Of a stretch of DNA of 64,000 bases, positions 34,233 through 45,457 are shown piece after piece. A program made the position numbers and the translations under genes. The notes beneath the pieces were generated by a model. That model worked only from the letters and a program-made list of their open reading frames with translations, was not told where the DNA came from and did no database searches. The number at the start of each line of letters is the position of its first letter. The stretch's first letter is position 1. Origin of the DNA: Pyrenochaeta sp. MPI-SDFR-AT-0127. Lineage: Eukaryota; Ascomycota; Dothideomycetes; Pleosporales; Cucurbitariaceae. The stretch is taken from contig JAGTJM010000010.1 in the NCBI GenBank assembly GCA_020747015.1, positions 434,001 to 498,000 on the forward strand, written 5' to 3'.

Positions 34233-35700
34233 TGTGGAGAGTGTTTAGAAGGATCTACTTTAGGCTGGCAGGTCAATGGAACTTGCAAGGTATTGAAGCT
34301 GAACAGCTCAATTGTTGTGTTGGAGTTAGTTAGACAAGCTGAACGTCGAGATCAATGGAAGCTTTTATACGCCAGTATAGCGGCCGCGGATACGATTTGA
34401 ACATAACACATGCATCTCGTGATTTGGCTGCCTAGGACTGAGACACACGCATCAATTGGCTACAACATCGAGTATGGTGGATGAGTGTTCTCCCCAGCGG
34501 TGCACTTGTGGGGAGCTTACGTCGGCACGATCTGATAAGATTAATGTCCGAGCACGAAGTCCGGTTATCGCCGAGACGGCACTGCTCCGCTTAGACACAT
34601 ATATCCGACCTTCCAACTTAAGCTTGTCTATCACTACTGACCCTGAAAGCTTACTTACTACCTCTATCTAGCATGTTGTGTACGAGGGTTGAGTTCTTCC
34701 ACATAGCGAATGCGATCAATACGGACATCCGCGGCCGATCTGGGTTTTGAACGACACCCATTCACCTCTCAAGAGTAACGCGCCTTGGGCTGCCCCTCTG
34801 TGATACATCTAGCCTCAGTCGCAATTGAGCTCGGCTCGGAGAACGGCGCGAAAAGGTGGTGAGATGACGCAACTGCTATGATACGAAGTAGCGTATGTTT
34901 AGGCAACATAAACTTCACGTGCTTTACGTCCAACTGCTGCATAAAGCGATGAGTCAAAAATTCTTATGAAGAGAATTTCTACTCCGATATACGAAGTCGG
35001 ACTTAACAATTTTTTGATCACCGAGGGACTTGTAGGCGACCGGTCAAGAGACCGCATTCCCCTTTCAGGCAAGTTGTTCTCGCACTCAGTCATGCTGGTC
35101 ACCGCATATCAATCTCCATGGATCTGACAGCCGTGTTTTGCTTTGAATATAACAAGACCCTGAGATAAAATTTCCCAGCGAAGATTCGATTATAAATGAG
35201 ATAGATTATTATACATGAAGCAATAAAGAAGGAATAAACGCCAGGGGTATATGCTCCAAAATCTTAAGCGCCGTATGCCACATGCATTCAATAGTACGTT
35301 CAATCTCCATCAATCTTGCTCTTGCATTACTCTTGTGACAGCGCCATATGGTATCCGTGGTTAGTTTTCGAGGGTCTTTCAATGGCCACGGTGATTCGTA
35401 TATTCAAAGCAACATATTCCTCTCGCTTGGTGTGGTTTGGTGATCTCCTGGGCAACTTATGTATCGTTTGATTTTGTCCAGGATGTGGTGGAATATTTCC
35501 ACGAAATCGGTCCATAATTCTGAGGATTGATTGTTAGGTGCGTCGCTGGCTGAAACGTCAACTGTTGCCTAAGGATCATTCTTCCGTGTACTTTTTGCGC
35601 TTTGCTAACGTTGATCAAACTTGCATCATTGTTTCGTTCTTCTCCATTTCCAGACAGGGTCTGAGTTTCATCGCACCTGGCCTCGTGTTGATTTGCCTCT
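34233..35700. other. Gene-poor AT-rich intergenic region
   Basis: This is the upstream flank of the methyltransferase. The part around 34900-35250 is markedly AT-rich with no open frame of note. It could be eroded repeat sequence, but I can show no terminal repeats or transposase. Confidence 0.4.
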
Positions 35701-35907
35701 TTAGTTGCTAACCTTCCTCCACAGACAGCCAGTGCACATTCCTTGACTTCGGTTCACGACCTTATGCTCCCTCTGGGTTTCCGGGCAAGGATGCCCCAAT
35801 CGGAGCTTCTCAGCTTCTTCACATATCCGCAGAATCGGTCCATTGTCGGGCTGCGGCTGTGGGACCCAGTGATTGCAGCTGTGTATGGTATATACGATGA
35901 AACACAT
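35701..35907 (-). CDS. Small Cys/His protein (hypothetical)
   Basis: This is a frame of 68 residues starting at ATG 35907. It opens MCFIVYTIHSCNHW and later has HPCPETQREH and a final CTGC. The spacing of C and H (HxCxxH, HxC, CxxC) looks like a small metal-binding protein. Short ascomycete proteins that begin MC and carry a Cys-x-His pair are common among lineage-specific hypotheticals. The frame ends at AGGTTAGC, which could also be a splice donor, so the true C-terminus may lie further on. No function is assigned. Confidence 0.45.
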   Translation of the reverse strand: MCFIVYTIHSCNHWVPQPQPDNGPILRICEEAEKLRLGHPCPETQREHKVVNRSQGMCTGCLWRKVSN

Positions 35908-37402
35908 CGTCTCGTAAGATATGCAGAATGCGTCAGGCCAAATTCAAAGAAAGTCGAGTCTTGAATACTGGAATGAATATCGATATTGGTGAATTTGAAA
36001 TCCAAATCAAGCCTGAGTCAGGCCTTCGTGGTGATTGGCACCGTCTCGTGAGGTTTGCTTCTCAAACTTTAGAAGTTCTGATATTTGTATAGGGCGGCCG
36101 ACGCAAGTCTATAACACAGGTTTCGATCCGTGGTGTCGAGAGTCCCTGCTAGAGCCTCGATAAAGAAGACTCAAGCTCACAACTCAAGTGTCGAAATGCC
36201 CCAGATCAATCAGGTGCAACCACTCCTTCGTAACGTATTCAACAACCACCTCTCGCTCTCGCACACGATCTTATGTAAACTTGCCCAACATGCCAACACC
36301 ACGTAGTAATGCAGAAGCCGCAAGTATTGAATAAATGCCGTTCTTCTATTGTTGCTATCCTGAGAGAGGCGTCTTTTGGTTTATTTGATATTCTTATGGC
36401 TTGGCTTGGCTTGGAACAGGAATACAGGACAATATTTTTCTTGTGGAAAAGAAGCCTCGCAGACGGGACCCAAAATTGGTGAAAGGAAGGAAAGTAGAAT
36501 GGAGAGAAAATGAAGAAGAGCGGCAACGAACGGAGGAGGGCGTCCCCAGCCATGTTGAAATGCGAATGTTTTTGCACTTGTTGAAAAAGCAAACAGCGTT
36601 GGAACGAGGTCCGACGTTGCACAGGCCGCTCCCTACCCCCAAAAGTCGCCCACCCTTACGCCGCCCTTCTGTTACAAAGACGGCTTACGAGAAAACAATG
36701 ACGCGCATGCCGCCGGTCAGGCGCAACAAAGGGAGGCTGAAATTGTGATGGCATGCAGATGCGCGGACGTTACCCGACATGCTGGTTCGCTCCGTTCACA
36801 GCAGGTTACGCCAACTGTGACTTTGGCCCGGCATCGCGGTCCGTCAAGATGGTGCTGCAAACAGCCACACCAGAAAAGACGTGGGATCCCAAGTGTTTTG
36901 GGCGTGCAATGCTGCTGAGAATAAGGTTGCGGGTGACCGTGGAAAGCGGGCTTTTTCAACGTGGGTGTAAAGGGGGTGACAGTCACCGAATGATCTGCGC
37001 TAGCTAATCCGAGGCGTCATATTGGCGCGAGCCATCCGTCCCCACGATTGCTTTCCCATCCCACTCAGCTGGGACACATGCGGACCGTATCAAACAGGAA
37101 TTCGGGTCGCAGTTTTTACAATCGGCGATTATCGTGTCGCCTATGAGCTGATGTTTAGGGGCACCCTCTTGGACGGGAATGTTTCCTGTCTTATCATGTG
37201 GACGGTTACTGTCCAGTCTCAGCTTCCCATCGCACGCCATAAAGCATAATATTGTTCCAGTCGCAGGGTTAGTCAATAGCGTGTGGACAAAGTTTAATCA
37301 CTGTGTAAATCTAGTTATGTATTTATACACCAGTCATGCAATAGATGCTCGCTTAATCACAGCAGTATTCATGCTAACATATGTGGCGGTCACAACACAT
37401 GA
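35908..37402. other. Intergenic region, 1.5 kb
   Basis: Several open frames on both strands (for example 36401-36748) have no family features. A short triplicated GGCTT motif lies near 36397-36414. Nothing else is noted. Confidence 0.35.
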
Positions 37403-39832
37403 CTACCAGCTATCGTCCTGCACCCCTAGCACTTTCGAAACCTCGAGACTACCTTCTCCACCCAACCCACCAGTGAGCCCCTTCATTCGCCTCCCTAACA
37501 AATCATCCTCACTCGCCAAGCTGACCAGACTCTTCCTTCTGCCCCTATCACTCTTTCTGACACGACCCCTGCCCCTAGTGGTTCCATTCACATTACTCTT
37601 TGTAATATCTGAAGGAACATCTTTCTGTGGACTTTTTGCCTTGCCCTTTGATAGCACTGTCATCTCAAGTGGTCGGTCTTCATCAGCACTCGATGCTGTG
37701 CCAGATCTTTGGTGGTGGCGGCGTCTCTGCGGGGAGCTGAGGCCACTGACGGCTTCGGCAAGACCAACGGTTGCGCCGGACCCGAAGTAATCTGATCTGT
37801 GATGTTGAGCACGGTGAGCGGGCGTATAACCTGGCGTGATTACGTCGTCGAGATTTTCTTTTCGCTTCTCCCACTCAAAGGCTTCGTTGATCCACTTTGC
37901 ACAACGGAATATGTACTTCCATCCTTCAGGAAATACACCGACGAATTGCAAGAAGCCGTGACTGATACCAGGAATTAAATCCACATTCACCCAATCCTCC
38001 TCTCTAAACTCCCCTCTTGCCCAGTCCAACCCCAATTCTTTCGCTGTAACCCACTCCGCTCTCTTCGCCTGTCTCAAGCGCCCGGCGAAGATAACGGTGT
38101 CATCAACCAGCGGATCTCTTTCACCCGTGAGCATCCACGTCCGCGGGAACCTGGCAAGTAAAGATTCTGGAGCAAGAAGGGGTGAGAGCAAAAAGTCGGT
38201 GCTAAAGTCTGGCCGGTAATGCGGTCCGATATAGAGAATAATCATCGCACGCATCATCTCTGGAGTGAGGATACGGTCATTGAAGTATGAGATCATACTT
38301 GATGTGGCAAGACGAGTCTTAATTGCTGTGACCGGAGCGGCTGGAATTGCTGGGCCTGGGGTGCAAGGACGCGTAAGATCTGGGGTTGGAGGGACGCCAT
38401 TCACGGCAGGCGTCATCTGGTCTGGAGTTTGAACTACACTGCCGTTCGTTAAAGCAGTGGTATTGATGCGAGATAGAGAGCTACTGTCTTTCCCAGTATG
38501 CGCCATTGATAGTTTGATCATTGTTTGCGGGGAGGTCAGAACACGTTCGCTCGCCGGCACTGATCCATTGGTTACACGTGCTTTGCTGGGTGCATCATCG
38601 TCATCGTCTGAATTGTCAGACCCGTAAGGTGTATTCGGTGCAAGGTGCCGGTAGTCGTCGCTCTTGTGGCGTAGAATTGGCCTGTTTGTCTTTCTTACCC
38701 TTCGATCGCGGATGAGTGCCATCTGGTCGTCCGTCATCCAGTTTCCAATGTTCATGTCCAGGGCAGGATATATCAGTACGACACCAACCGGAGGCGGTAT
38801 TGCGTACTCGCCCTGCCATCTCCGCGTCTGTGTCGAGCCGCTTTGCAGGATCATGAGCACCATGCCGACAGCAAGATTACCTCCCGCGGAGTCACCTGAT
38901 ACTACGATCTTGGGCTCTTGCTCGCCGGAAAGCCCCATGCATCTTCCTCTCGAGGCCATGATAGTGTGATAAACATCATAGCACTCATTCAACGCATAGG
39001 GGTAGGGATATTCCGGCGCCTTTTTGTAGTCCAAACTCAGCACCGGTAAGCCCGCCTTACCGGCCCATCCCATGAGCTTATCATCGTGATTTCTTGGATC
39101 CATGGCCACAAACCCTCCTCCAGGAACATCCAGCACAACCTTGTCGTGCTTCTTTAGCGCACTCAGCGGCCCATTGAAGTATAGCCATCCAATCACCGGC
39201 TCCTTGTATGAGCTCTCCTTTGGTCTCGGTATTCTAATCTTTCTTGGCGGGTATATCATCAACCTCGGGCGCATGAGGCTTGTCAACGCACCCAAATATG
39301 GAGTTGTTCCTTTATTCCATGACACACGGAGATGCTCTACAGTCAGCGTGGCCCGAATCTTGCGTACTTTTTCATCCGCCTGCTCCGCACATATCATATA
39401 GTATACGCTAAACACTATGGACAGCAAATCTCGCATGCCCTTCCGTTTTATCTTCATTGCAGACCAGAAGCCCGCGTCCAGCGCTGTTGTGACCCATGTG
39501 GCGCGGAAGTATGATCGTGAGTACAGGTTTGCCAGGGGTTCGGGACATTCGAGGCCGACAAGCTTGCCGAAGTTCCTGGCAATGTAGAGGTAGAGAAGTG
39601 TTATGAGGACGGATTGCCAGGCAGTGAGTTTCTTGGAGACGAGGGCAGAAATGCGACGGAGGATTGGAAGTCCATGGCGGTCGCCTCTGGGCTTTGTGTT
39701 AGTACAAGCATTTCGCAAATCAAGGGCGATGGGTGCTTGCCTGTAGAGGTAGAAAGACCAAAACGAAACTACCGCCAACACCTGAATCTTTCGGAACTGC
39801 ACCGACGGCCGGCCCAAGACGTGGTCTATCAT
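37403..39832 (-). CDS. Membrane-anchored alpha/beta hydrolase of the hormone-sensitive lipase type
   Basis: Exons 39832-39741 and 39686-37403 encode 791 residues. The intron 39740-39687 is GC-AG: donor GCAAGC, a perfect TACTAAC branch site, acceptor CCCAG. Removing it joins FYLYR to GDRHGLP. Two hydrophobic segments near the N-terminus suggest membrane attachment. The alpha/beta-hydrolase-3 core has an oxyanion motif PGGGF (about residue 219), the nucleophile GDSAGGN (about 294), an acid in GERDPLVDD (about 556), and His in GISHGFLQF (about 606). A long disordered insert separates the nucleophile from the acid. The likely role is hydrolysis of neutral lipid or steryl esters. The C-terminal tail is basic (RGRGRVRKSDRGRRKS). 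Confidence 0.87.
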   Translation of the reverse strand: MIDHVLGRPSVQFRKIQVLAVVSFWSFYLYRQAPIALDLRNACTNTKPRGDRHGLPILRRISALVSKKLTAWQSVLITLLYLYIARNFGKLVGLECPEPLANLYSRSYFRATWVTTALDAGFWSAMKIKRKGMRDLLSIVFSVYYMICAEQADEKVRKIRATLTVEHLRVSWNKGTTPYLGALTSLMRPRLMIYPPRKIRIPRPKESSYKEPVIGWLYFNGPLSALKKHDKVVLDVPGGGFVAMDPRNHDDKLMGWAGKAGLPVLSLDYKKAPEYPYPYALNECYDVYHTIMASRGRCMGLSGEQEPKIVVSGDSAGGNLAVGMVLMILQSGSTQTRRWQGEYAIPPPVGVVLIYPALDMNIGNWMTDDQMALIRDRRVRKTNRPILRHKSDDYRHLAPNTPYGSDNSDDDDDAPSKARVTNGSVPASERVLTSPQTMIKLSMAHTGKDSSSLSRINTTALTNGSVVQTPDQMTPAVNGVPPTPDLTRPCTPGPAIPAAPVTAIKTRLATSSMISYFNDRILTPEMMRAMIILYIGPHYRPDFSTDFLLSPLLAPESLLARFPRTWMLTGERDPLVDDTVIFAGRLRQAKRAEWVTAKELGLDWARGEFREEDWVNVDLIPGISHGFLQFVGVFPEGWKYIFRCAKWINEAFEWEKRKENLDDVITPGYTPAHRAQHHRSDYFGSGATVGLAEAVSGLSSPQRRRHHQRSGTASSADEDRPLEMTVLSKGKAKSPQKDVPSDITKSNVNGTTRGRGRVRKSDRGRRKSLVSLASEDDLLGRRMKGLTGGLGGEGSLEVSKVLGVQDDSW

Positions 39833-40589
39833 GTCCACAGATGTTCGCTCTTTCTAACGCTTCTTTTGTAGTTCACCTCAATCCGTGGAATGCCAAACTT
39901 TGGAAAGCGCTAGAATTCGCTTGTTCTGGCGTCATGAAAGGCATATACTCCGGGTCTCCGCTCGCAGTTTGTGGTGTTGCATATGGGTCAGCATGTGAAT
40001 GCTTTCGTATAAAGGGAAAACTGAAGGAAAGTAGCAAGTCAGCCGTAGTCGCTCATGCTACTCAAAATCCAGTCAAGCCGTCGAGAAGCGCGTCGCATCG
40101 GTCTTGGAGCGTCTGTGGTTGGATGGGGGTCCGGCATGTGACAGGTGAAAGGATCCGTGCCTGCCATGTGAAAGCGCGTGATGACATCGCTTCGGCTTTG
40201 TTGCTAGTCGCGCTTTCCGGGGACCGCCCGTCAGCCACATGGGGCGGTGCATTTGATCCAGCCACCCTTCTTGCGTTACTCCTCGGACCATTGGCGGCGT
40301 GCTATTCTGGGATTTGATCAAAGCGGTAGTCGACGCGTTCTCTGACAGTGGGGGGTGAAAGAGTAGATGCGACCCATCACCATAGAAATCACAACGAAAC
40401 GGGGCGTCCATATGTTGTTCTCCCAGTAAGTAATCATTTGTCAAGCCGATACTATAAACCGAAGTGCCCAATTTTATATAAGAATGTGTCTTCCTCATTA
40501 CCCCGATGCCTGGGTAGCAGCCGTGATCCAGAATAAAATGACGCCGAATCAATGCGTCACCGTTGGGGATTCTACCTCAAAGAATATAA
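39833..40589. other. Intergenic region
   Basis: This is the upstream flank of the hydrolase and 3' flank of the HMG-box gene. The long open frame 39733-40317 overlaps the hydrolase 5' end and has no domain. Confidence 0.4.
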
Positions 40590-42746
40590 TCAAGCACTCT
40601 TGGGAGAGCCCATCCCCTTGATCCACTCACTGACCTCAAATCCCACCCTCCTCAAATCAGCTTCTGCAAACTTCCCGTCCTTTTCTTTGAACACCGTCAA
40701 GCACCTGACCGTGTCATCCATGTCTGGTTTCGCGCCCGCGAACCCATCCTTTGCATCATACGTCTTTACATATATAGTCAAATCAGGCCCTACTGTACCG
40801 CGCCAAAGCGTCGCCATCCACTGCCAATGATCCGTTGCGCTATATGCATCTTCAATGGGAATGCGTGATGCATATGCAACTGAAGCATGGAGCTGGAACG
40901 TTGGCAGAATGATGACTGGCTTTGTGGTAGAGATCGACGCAGGTGAGTTTGGCGGAGAGGCAGAGTCTTTACGGCCAGAAGCTTCATTTTCTGGGTCCTT
41001 CTCAGACCGCGAGGTATCTTGTGGAGACGAAAGGATAGGAGTGGTGATATATTTGATCATCTCTTTGCTTTTACCATGCCATTCTTTGATCAAATCAAGA
41101 TAGTCTTCAAAGGTAGCGTCATTTTCGCCCTCCTCAGGAGCCTTGGGCGGCTCGGTGATACGAGGACTGTATTCCTTTTGTTTGACAAGATATTGATCGA
41201 GCCACACAGATAGCTCGTGAACTGGAGTGGAATCGTCGCCCTCAATGGCAATGATAGCGCCGCGGTTACGACTGAAAGCTGAATTTGCGGGGTCACATTC
41301 CTTGTATGGGGGTGTTATACGGCCAAGCAGCTTGATCTTGTTGGGGTATGGAAAGGAACTGAGTACTTCTTCTACACTCCTAGGACTCGAGTTGTGTGGA
41401 GCAGGTCCAAGCTCAACGACAGAAGTCCTCCGAGACTCACGAGGAGTTCGAGGCGGAGGCATGCCGGCACTGTTTGGAGGCGAGTAACGCACCTGTATTG
41501 GCGGGAGAGAATCGCGACGAGCATATTGTGGGTAGTAAGGCCCCTCCGGTCTACGCCCATTACTAGACGGTGGCGGTCCGTAATCAAACCGACGCTTCTT
41601 ACTGGAGGTAAGGGGGCTGTACATGGCTGAATCTTCACGGATCGCTGAAGTTACTTGTATATTGCCCAAACTTGACTGACCATGGCCGCGGCGGCGGACA
41701 GGGGACTCCAAACTGAGACTGCTCATCATGGGCAAGTAGCGCGTCGTCGGCGTGAGGCCTTCAGAAATATTGGGAGGAGGAAGAGTAGGTGTTCCAGAAG
41801 AGTCAAGGAAAGGGCTGGTAGGAGTCTTGATGCTACGACCACCACACCTTGGGCAACGGTACTTGTCAACAGTCGTATGCTGGCCTGAAGGATTCAACGG
41901 CGATGATCCAGGCTTGTTGATGCGACGAGGCTGGTAGCGGTAGTCAGGGTACTGTTCGTGATGTCTGGCTTTCTCCTCCTGGATCATCTGTTAGGGATCG
42001 CGCATTGAAAGAATCAGAGACAACACTGACTTGTGCAAGGTCTTGCCAAACCTTCTTTTGCTCTTCACTCTCAGCTTTCCACTGCTCACCAATGATCTTG
42101 GAAATGTCAGGATTATTTAGCCCAGGTTTGCGAGCGATAATTGCCTGCTGGTGGTGCTGCCGATAAAGAATAAATGCTACAAAGAGTCAGCACATGATGA
42201 AGATGTCCGCAAACAAGGGCACCGTTTCTTTGTCCAACTCTAGTCACATTGCCTAATGAGGTAGGACGGAACCGGGGACAAAGGGAAATCATACTTACCA
42301 TTCCTAGGGCGGGGTATTTTAGGCTCAGGTTGGCAGAGACAGACATGGGATGAAAAATCAGGAGATCCAGTCGAAGTAGCACTAGGAGGAGCGCTCATAG
42401 GGCTGCCAGTATCGGTAGGTGTCTCTTCATCGTCGACTTCTATGACCGATGCAAGTCTCTTCCTGGTCGTCCGAGGCGATGTCAAGGCAGGCGAAGGCAG
42501 GCTCTCCTGTTTGGTGCGATCGACCGGGCTCGACGCTGCTGCAGTCTGAGAATCGTGGATTCTGCTACTCTTGCGCAGATTGCGGGAGGGCTTTGTATCG
42601 TCCATTGCCGATTTAGAGTAATCGTCTCCGACCTGCATGTTCGATTTGACGTATCTCCTGGGCACGTTGAAGAACGTCGCAACAGGAGTCGGGGGAGGAG
42701 GGGTGGTAGACCGAACAATCGGCGGCAACACTCGACTTGCTAACAT
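40590..42746 (-). CDS. HMG-box transcription factor
   Basis: Three exons, 42746-42299, 42176-42031 and 41978-40590, encode 660 residues. The HMG box (about residues 143-215) is split across all three. It opens with KIPRPRNAFILYRQHHQQ, continues GLNNPDISKIIGEQWKAES, and closes at QYPDYRYQPRR, a sequence-specific MATA_HMG-type box. The last acceptor is placed at ATCCAG|GAG because that gives the family's exact helix spacing; an upstream AG would add Met-Ile-Gln. Flanks are Ser/Pro-rich, and a CPRCGG pair follows the box. The C-terminal part, from about residue 430, has a compact conserved-looking segment ending EVSEWIKGMGSPKS. Relatives include Rox1- and Ste11-like regulators. Targets are unknown. 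Confidence 0.87.
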
Positions 42747-43231
42747 TTTGGAATAAAATGACGAACCTGTGCTGATCTAATGGACGTCTCTGGAAGCGGA
42801 GTTCATTGTCCCTTGAATAGGAAGGGAGGAACGTCGGACGAACCACCGAACATTCTCAGCTTCTTTGAGAGTATTATGCGGGGCCAAAAGCACATTGATA
42901 ATCAGACGCGGAGGATCCAGTAAATTGATTGTCCCAGACTGATGCGGCTGACCTGCGCTGGTAGTTTCTTTGTTCTTGCCATGTCCAGAAGCGGCCAAGA
43001 CAGCTCTCTGCCAACTTCTGAGACATTCCAGCATTCCAGCGCCGCAATGCAAGGAGATTACAATGCCGTGGTTTCCTACAATCATGACGGAGCCCCTGAG
43101 TCTCGGTGATCATGAAAGCAACCCGAACACTAAAGATCCTTCATCTCTTTATTCGGCATGCGGAGGGTGCTACTCTGCAGAGCGGCACAAAGCTTGGTCA
43201 AGTCTTAGACAAGTCTCTTCGGCACGGTATG
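42747..43231. promoter_or_regulatory. Upstream region of the HMG-box gene
   Basis: It lies between the HMG-box start and the end of the SGNH-like gene, both on the minus strand. No gene or motif is supported. Confidence 0.4.
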
Positions 43232-44532
43232 TTAATAACCAGGAGGAAATTTCAGGTTGAAACCCTCTCCCTCTTGTCCTTCGGGTGTCACACTATTGGT
43301 GGAACCCTCCATTGCTTGTTCAAAATTGACAGTTTCGTTCTCACGCAGGAGGTTGGCGGCGTGCCTTCCGATTAGCTGATGAGCAGTGCTGCTAAGATGT
43401 ATGTTGTCCCTGTTACCTGGTCAGAATGAGACAATGTGTTTGTGTCGCAATTGACGTACCAAAATAGGTGCTGAGCTGGATCGATGCACTTCTCCATGGC
43501 GGCTGCTTGCAGATCGGCTGCGGTGTTACCCGACTTTGATGCTAGACAGGGCTGCTCAACATATTCAAACAAGGGTGCTTGTTTGCCAATACCGGATGCA
43601 TCCGAAATATGTCTAGAGTGGAGTTGTTTGACCATGACTTGATCCATGAGCAGAGAATTTGGGTCTGGCATGTAAATATCGCCGTTCTCCCACTCGGTCG
43701 CGCTCCGGTACAAGACATTGTTCCAGTATGCCCAAAGAAAGACTAACTGGTGCTGATGCTCTGCAAAATGCTCTTGTGTGGCGTTTCTCCTCGATTGAAA
43801 ATGCGGCAGGAAAGTAACATCGACCATGCTCGGAAGAACGACGTTGATTGGAGCACCAGCGTGTTCTGCAAGTAGGTTAAGATCTTGAAAAAGTTGTACA
43901 ATGCTGTTCTCGATAGCTCGCATAGCAAACTCCTTTTGCAATGTCGCATACTGTAGTAGATCCCACAGTCCGAAGAAGATTGTAAACACAGTCCACTCAT
44001 CGACTTGTCGCAAGCGTTCTGGGACATAACGACTTCCTTTGTCGTACGCGAGAAACTGTTGCACTTGTGTCTTGAAGTCGAATGAAGCCACGATGTCGCC
44101 TTTGCTCTTCCCAGCAACTGCTTGCGCGTAAACATCTGAATCAACCAGGGAACCAACTGACGCGATGTCCAGGCCCGATGGTACGGAGCGAGCAAAGTCA
44201 TCGATGGTATCGCAAAATAGCTACCAGGTGTCAGGCATTAAAATCAACTATCGCAATATGGAGTGTTTTGTTACCTCTTTGCATAAGATTTCAACCCACA
44301 CTTCACCTCGATCAGGGTCACGGGTAATAATTGACGACCGAGGGGGTGGAGACACTCGATATTTGCCAGTATCTGACCAATCATCTCCAAAGACAACGAT
44401 TCGTCGTGCTTTGCCACGCCAAACTGTTCGTATGCTGCCGTCGTTGTAGGTTGAGTGCTGCAAAAAGACGAAATATACCATGAACAACATGCACGCTCCG
44501 ACACACACATGTAACCTTGACAGAACCCTCAT
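43232..44532 (-). CDS. Membrane-anchored SGNH/GDSL-like hydrolase family protein
   Basis: Exons 44532-44275, 44220-43460 and 43409-43232 encode 398 residues. A signal anchor (VCVGACMLFMVYFVFLQ) lies near the N-terminus. Block I reads VVFGDDWSDTGKY (residues 46-58). The usual catalytic Ser of GDS is Asp in this reading (Asp51), while block V keeps Asp and His in DNIHLSSTAHQL. Between them are LFCDTIDDFA, TVFTIFFGLWDLL and a WAYWNNVLY segment shared by a fungal GDSL-type group. Either catalysis uses the nearby Ser53 or the protein is not a classical esterase. The reconstructed last exon adds 59 residues after HLFW. A role at the cell surface is inferred from the anchor. Confidence 0.78.
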
Positions 44533-45457
44533 TGCGCCTCAGCCGGAACTCAAATCGTGGAGGAGAAGAGATGTTAGGAAGTAGTCTCGTTTGAGCCCAA
44601 GAGAGTTGAGACGAGGCCAAAGACATGTTTTTCAAGAGATTGAGGCCTATGGCCCAGCCCTACTTAGGTTAGAGAGCATGACGACGCTGAGAGGACAGGC
44701 GTTGCGTCGCATTGCTCCTTGTGGATCTCACCCCGGAAATCGGATCAAAAGCATAATGTTGGAGCTAGAAAGGGGATAGGTGTTGCGTGCGTAATGGCAT
44801 GGTTGACTGTTGGAACCCTGTTGAATATTGTACTGCTTCGACCAGCGAAGGTAATGCTATCACGAACTAAATACGACAGCACTGCATCACGACAGGTCTA
44901 CATTTGCTATTCTTCCCAAGCAAATTTCGCACCGTGCGACTGTATTCTTTAGAACGGGACCGGTAGTGTGTGTTGGCTTTGAAACGGGTGTCGGCAGCTT
45001 GGACGCGCGGACGGCCAGGATGAGAGATAATTTCGCTAGCCTGTTTTTGGTACGGCGACCACGTGAGAGCTTACGTATAATTGTATTATTTAGAATTATT
45101 TGATATTGGTGAAAAGATTTGAACTGGTGTTCTCCTCCTGAAAGGCGTACAAAGGTTATGCCTATACCCTAATTGAGCACGCGGCTCTCTACTTTCGCAC
45201 AAACAAGCCCTAAGCACCTTGAAGGGATTAGTCCGTTTCCTGGAGCCATCTGACAACAGCCATGAAGTCACACTCTTTTGCTCTGGAGGGTCTCTCAATC
45301 ATGGTTTAAGCGTAGAAAATCCGACACGGCGCTCGATCGCATGAAGCCGTGATCCCACCAATATTTTCAGATGATCTTCCTAGCAAAAAGTGCTTGCTTA
45401 ACTCGATACCTGCACAGTCCTATTGACTTCTCCAAGTCTTGTTATATGCATGAGTGT
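44533..45457. other. Intergenic region, 0.9 kb
   Basis: It lies between the SGNH-like start and the end of the ZIP4 gene. A tRNA-like stretch near 45110-45185 does not fold (see rejected items). No gene is supported. Confidence 0.4.

Noticed and set aside
34900..35250. AT-rich block as a possible RIP-mutated transposon
   Set aside because: No terminal repeats, target duplication or transposase remnants could be seen; base composition alone is not enough.
37179..37790. Open plus-strand frame of 203 codons
   Set aside because: Overlaps the C-terminus of the hydrolase on the opposite strand and its 3' flank, with no domain.
39733..40317. 194-codon open frame upstream of the hydrolase
   Set aside because: Overlaps the hydrolase first exon antisense, with no coding features.
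45110..45185. tRNA-like stretch on the minus strand (GCTCAATTAGGG, later AGTTCAAATC)
   Set aside because: It has A-box- and B-box-like sequences, but the D and anticodon stems do not pair and the spacing is wrong. At most it is a relic or a chance match.
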